Source: Morchella semilibera (taxonomy: Eukaryota; Ascomycota; Pezizomycetes; Pezizales; Morchellaceae). From it: a DNA stretch of 64,000 bases. A model generated the notes under the pieces. The model was not told where the DNA came from, did not search any database, and saw nothing but the letters and a program-made list of their open reading frames with translations. Shown here piece by piece: positions 60,027-64,000 of the stretch; position 1 is the first letter of the stretch, and each line of letters begins with the position of its first letter. The position numbers were made by a program, and so were the translations under genes. The DNA lies in NCBI GenBank assembly GCA_009192285.1, contig WBVU01000009.1, positions 2,294,001 through 2,358,000 on the forward strand. Direction: 5' to 3'.

Positions 60027-60262
60027 CCCCGGGGGTCCTCAAAGTGATGCAACGGCGACAAAAACCATTAGTGGCTTCGCAGCTACTGGCCACCATGCCC
60101 AAAAGCTAGGAAGCAATTCATGTATGTCGAGTTGCATCAGGCGGACCTACATCATAATAGTAAATGGGAATACAAATGAAAAATATTGACTGGGTCTAGC
60201 TTTGATGGTGGTCGCGACACCAGAATATTGAGTTTGTTGCATCACTTTAAGGACCCCCGGGG
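60027..60262. mobile_element. MITE copy 2, same family as 48.6 kb
   Basis: The same CCCCGGGGGTCCTCAAAGTG and complementary ends are flanked by TA (60025-60026 and 60263-60264). Length is 236 bp against 234 bp in copy 1. The interior is recognisably related (shared GCAGCTA.TGGCCACCA.GCC and TTTGATGGTGGTC) but diverged, so the copies are not very young. It lies about 520 bp upstream of the methyltransferase ATG. Confidence 0.88.
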
Positions 60263-60780
60263 TACATGTACATACCTACATTCATAGTCACTACATACAT
60301 ACATAAGTATGTACATACTCTAGACCAGAAACCAATGCTGTCGTTCCGCAGGTATCCCGGTCACCGTGCTTGAGTAGACCGTGAGACTCTCGTGGAGTAA
60401 GTGCTCCTTGTAGGCTGGGGATTTAAGTCTCACATTCTCCAGCTGGCTTTGATACCGGCAATCCTTAGAAGCATGGTGGCCTTTGTGGATTCTTTCTTGC
60501 GATCGAGAATAGGGTCTTAATTGGACAGAATAAGTAAATACATGTCTTCCGCCACCATACACTTGGTATTCCCACACACAGTGCAGTCCACATGCTCACA
60601 TCTCTTGAGATGTTCACCTACTAATGTTGCTCCTTGATAAATAAGAGCTGCTCTACTCCCTCACCCCGGGGTTGTTTTCGTTTGCCACGACTTGTGAACT
60701 CGTTGAGTAGGGGCAAAGGCAAAAAAAAAAAAAAAAGGTCGACTCCTAAATCTACCATCAATCGACTTACACAGTTAGTA

Positions 60781-62323
60781 ATGGCTAGCGGTACGGAGAA
60801 CGAAATTGCCATCGATCCTGTAAGTTTATCTGCTTCTTTCTTCATGCTTCACTCTATGTAAACTTTGCAGTAACCTAACAAGTTTTGTTGGCTAGAGAGC
60901 CGACGATGAGCATCCCGAAAACTCCGACTATCAGAGTGGGTCGTAGGTTACCCCTTCTATGGCTCTCACGGCTAGAATGCTGAATGCTTAGTGAATTCTC
61001 AACCGAGTCTCTCTCATCATCAATCTTTGAGTACCGATATGAGAATGGGCGTCGGTATCATGCATACAAGGACGGGTATGTGTCCATTTATCATCTCCTA
61101 TATATTTAAAAATTTATAGAGAGGTATAAACTAACCATACGACAGAAACTACATTTTGCCAAATGATGAGGTAGAGAGTCAGTAATGGTGTGAGGGTTGT
61201 AAGGAAATGTGCTAACAGGGTCGTCTTGTGAAATGGACAGAGAGAACAGGATCGGTAAGCCCCAAGAAATCTAAATATATTGAAAAAATTAAAACTAATG
61301 CACTGCCAGCCTCGACATCATTCACCACATTTATCTCCTCATGCTGAAAAACGAGCTACATCTCGCCCCCATTGGCAAAAACCCACAACGTATCCTCGAT
61401 CTCGGCACCGGGACCGGAATCTGGGCTATTGACATAGCCGAGTAAGTTAGATTAAACATTGCTCCCCTTTGCTAAAATTTATAACTAATAGTATGCAGAC
61501 GATACCCATCAGCAGAAGTCATTGGCACAGATCTCAGCCCGATCCAGCCCGATTGGGTTCCTCCAAATGTCCAATTCCAGATCGACGATGCCGAGGCAGA
61601 CTGGACATGGGAGGAGAACTCGTTCGATTTTATCCACATGCGCCATTTGAGTGGGGCGATCAAAGACTGGCAAAGGTTGATGGACCAGGCATTTAAGTAG
61701 GTTGATCACTTCTATTGTCTATATGGAAGTTGCTAAACCACACCAATAGATTCTTGAAGCCTGGTGGTTATATCGAAGTTGCTGAGTACGATATGGGCTT
61801 GTTCAGTGATGATGGAACCTTTGGAGAAGACCTGTGGCTATGGAAGTTTTATGACCTGGTCAACAAAGCCGCAAACAAGAAAGGTAATTCCAAATTCTCT
61901 AATCCAAATAAAGCTACAGAATTGAGAAGTTCCAGGCCGCGCATTCCAGATCATCGACAATGTCGACTCCCTACTCCGTAACGCGGGGTTCGAAGAGCCT
62001 GACTATCGGATGTTTAAGCTGCCGTTTGGCCTCTGGGCTGCCGATCCAAAGTTGAAGGAGATTGGTGCATACATCCTTTTGAACGCCGAGTCAGCTTATG
62101 ATGCGTTTGGAATGGCTCTGTTTACCAGAGAGCTGGGTATGACTGTGGAAGAGGCGCGTGAGGTTGTGACAGGTGCCGAAAATGACGCCCGAAATAGGAA
62201 GATTCACGCATATTCTAAACAGTAAGTTGAGCCGTAAAGTCTGGCATAAATGGTGCACTGCGGCTAACACATGTGGCGTTTAGGCATCTGTGGTGGGCGA
62301 GGAAGCCGGAAAGCAAGTGTTGA
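60781..62323 (+). CDS. LaeA-like SAM-dependent methyltransferase, 10 exons, 332 aa
   Basis: Exons: 60781-60819, 60896-60942, 60992-61075, 61146-61170, 61241-61254, 61310-61441, 61499-61696, 61750-61883, 61936-62221, 62284-62323 (999 nt). Every junction restores the family sequence. It is a class I methyltransferase: FEYRYENGRRYHAYKDGNYI then LPNDEREQDRLDIIHHIYLL lead-in, SAM-binding motif I [20 protein letters not shown], motif II VIGTDLSPIQPDWVPPNVQF, DDAEADWTWEENSFDFIHMR, and FLKPGGYIEVAEYDM. The first 40 residues are Asp/Glu/Ser-rich and disordered, ending in WWARKPESKC. LaeA itself regulates secondary metabolism; most relatives in fungi are of unknown substrate, often near metabolite clusters, and no backbone synthase is in this window. 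Exons of 14 and 25 nt are exceptionally small. Confidence 0.92.
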
Positions 62324-63645
62324 GAAAGACCTGAAAGAGAGGGTTTGCGTCTTGGAGTGAAGAAATTTGTGAAAGATCTACTTGCGTGTTGTAATGAGAT
62401 TTATATCTTTGTAGTAATTCAATACCACATGAGCTGATTACATCGAGATGTCGGAGCCGAATTTAAAGATGGGGTAGCGCAATCTGATACCTTATATTAT
62501 AAAGGAACTATGTAGCTATATGAGGGAGAAGAAGTTTCGTAATAAAGGCCACCCCTTTTTTCTGCGCGCATACTTATATACTCATGAAATGACGTCAAAG
62601 AAGATACCGCCTATCACGTCTACTTAGAAACGACTGTTCGAATAGCTGGCGATATATACCACTTTTCCAGAAATTGGTGGGCTGTTTGTCTCTTTGAACG
62701 CTACTTGGGCTTTGATAGGAGGTTATAAAATCACTGCTATTGTATAACTGGATCGGTACTCCGAGTTCTTCCTTAATATAATACATGACCGATGACCCGG
62801 AGAGGTGGACCTTGGAAGGGCCTCAATAAAGGTGGCTCAACAAAGAAGAACTACGAAAGATAAAACCTGGGATATGAATAAACTAGTACAATATTATTCC
62901 AGTGTTTTTTGTTGGGGGCTTTAGTACGTTCTTCCCTCCTACATGAGTTAATCCACCGCTCGCACAGTAACAAATCCGACTCTAGCACCACACACTCAAA
63001 TGACATGCATTTCCGGACTCAAGAAAATCAGTGTGAGCTCGAGCGCGCTCCTTATCCGTTGCGTCGATTTACTAATTAAACAACACAACAACTGAGTGGT
63101 AGCCCAAACCCAAAGCTAGCCCAGACCAAGGGGTGCCTCCTAAAGCCATGCCCTATTATGAATCCACCGAATATGTATGGCAGGTGTTTGCACTGTTCTC
63201 CATCGTACAGTCAATACGCCGGCCCCAACCTGCGCTGCCCCACTCATGGTAATTCCCGATTGTCATGCCCATTGTCGCCATAGCCTAGAGGTTGCATGCG
63301 AGTATGATGACTATTGGGCAAACAATCGCATGCGTGTATGAGGTATAATCAATCAATCAGGCAAAGAATCATGAATAGTCACTCGATATATAACCCTAAC
63401 CCTGATGCTGGTGTGCGTGTTTTCGAATTTCTCTTTTTGCTCAATTAGTTGATTTACGGTGGGGTTCAGTGCGGGGAAGGGGTAGGACCTTCATTAAATT
63501 TGAACTGTGACAATCATTACGCCCGCTGAACCCCCAATTCCCGCCAGTTTGATCTTTCGTTGCCCTGTGGTGCAATTCGGTTCACAGTTTTTGATGCATT
63601 GCCAAGAAATGGAGGGCTCATAAACTACAACGGCACAAACAAAAG
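62324..63645. other. Spacer without recognised genes
   Basis: No gene is seen. A telomere-like TAACCCTAACCCTGA lies at about 63392. The remaining short frames have no domain. Confidence 0.5.
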
Positions 63646-63647
63646 CA

Positions 63648-63722
63648 TCGTGGCGTGGCCTAGTGGTAATACACTGGGCTTCGTCATATGACCACGACAG
63701 GTTCAAACCCTGGTGGGAGCAG
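63648..63722 (+). repeat. tRNA-derived SINE-like segment with A and B boxes
   Basis: TGGCCTAGTGG (A box, about 63656-63666) and GGTTCAAACCC (B box, about 63700-63710) have tRNA-like spacing, and the arm around the B box nearly pairs (ACAGG with CCTGG). The 7-nt segments that should form the acceptor stem (CGTGGCG and TGGGAGC) do not pair and no anticodon arm forms. It is therefore more likely a SINE head or tRNA pseudogene than a working tRNA. The downstream end of the element cannot be placed. Confidence 0.45.
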
Positions 63723-64000
63723 TGATGAGAATGCCCAACATGGTAGCGACGCTCTTGAGGGATGATACTCATTCACATAAGTCTTTTGTTGCCGGCTTTT
63801 TTTATCATTTAATTATTTTTTTAGCCTTGGGTGCTCTCTGTATGGCTTCGGCGGATAATATACCAGAGGGACTAGCTAGAGGTTACCACCTCGCGACCAC
63901 GAGTTGTAGGTGCTTCTCTACTTTGAAGTATGGATATCAAGTTCTCCTGGGCTTCTAGTACAACTGTTGGGTGCTTAGTCAAATACCCAGTCGTGCCCGA

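Noticed and set aside
63648-63722. A functional tRNA gene
   Set aside because: The A and B boxes are good but neither the acceptor stem nor an anticodon arm can form.

Overview
The window looks like nuclear DNA of a filamentous ascomycete (Pezizomycotina). Every gene I could reconstruct is broken by short introns of about 48 to 110 nt with fungal signals (donors mostly GTRNGT, branch sites of the CTRAC/GCTAAC type a short way before the acceptor, acceptors YAG). The gene content also fits: LaeA-like methyltransferase, MFS sugar transporter, intracellular six-hairpin rhamnosidase-like hydrolase, F-box/ankyrin protein and a kinase-like/trypsin-like fusion. The long gene-poor spacers full of small palindromic elements recall Pezizomycetes such as truffles and morels, but that placement is a guess.

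Layout: 1-2.8 kb holds a fold-back element and an F-box/ankyrin gene on the minus strand. 2.8-17.4 kb is a gene desert. Its first part carries nested inverted-repeat elements and its last part is very rich in microsatellites and G/C homopolymers. 17.4-19.6 kb is a complete piggyBac transposon with TTAA duplications and terminal inverted repeats. 20.7-25.5 kb is a giant Ser/Thr/Pro-rich low-complexity gene. 28.8-30.3 kb has an Atg8-like ubiquitin-fold gene tail-to-tail with a small unknown gene. 30.3-36 kb is desert with a hairpin MITE. 36.1-38.0 kb is a six-exon sugar transporter. 42.6-46.4 kb has a saccharopine-dehydrogenase-like oxidoreductase followed on the same strand by a rhamnosidase-like hydrolase. 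49.6-53.1 kb is a five-exon gene that joins a degenerate kinase-like domain to a trypsin-like protease. 53.1-60 kb is desert. 60.8-62.3 kb is a ten-exon SAM methyltransferase. A tRNA-derived SINE-like piece lies near the right edge. Two copies of one TA-flanked MITE sit at 48.6 and 60.0 kb, each several hundred bases upstream of a plus-strand gene.

Working relations (inference): the transporter, oxidoreductase and rhamnosidase-like hydrolase could take part in uptake and breakdown of a glycoside, but they are 4.5 kb apart and need not be a cluster. The strongest candidate for something new is the kinase-like/trypsin-like fusion, which has the look of a fungal immunity or cell-death effector. 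Second is the Atg8 paralogue, which keeps the processing glycine but is strongly diverged elsewhere.

All exon limits were derived by hand from reading-frame continuity and splice signals. The summed exon lengths are divisible by three for every multi-exon gene reported.
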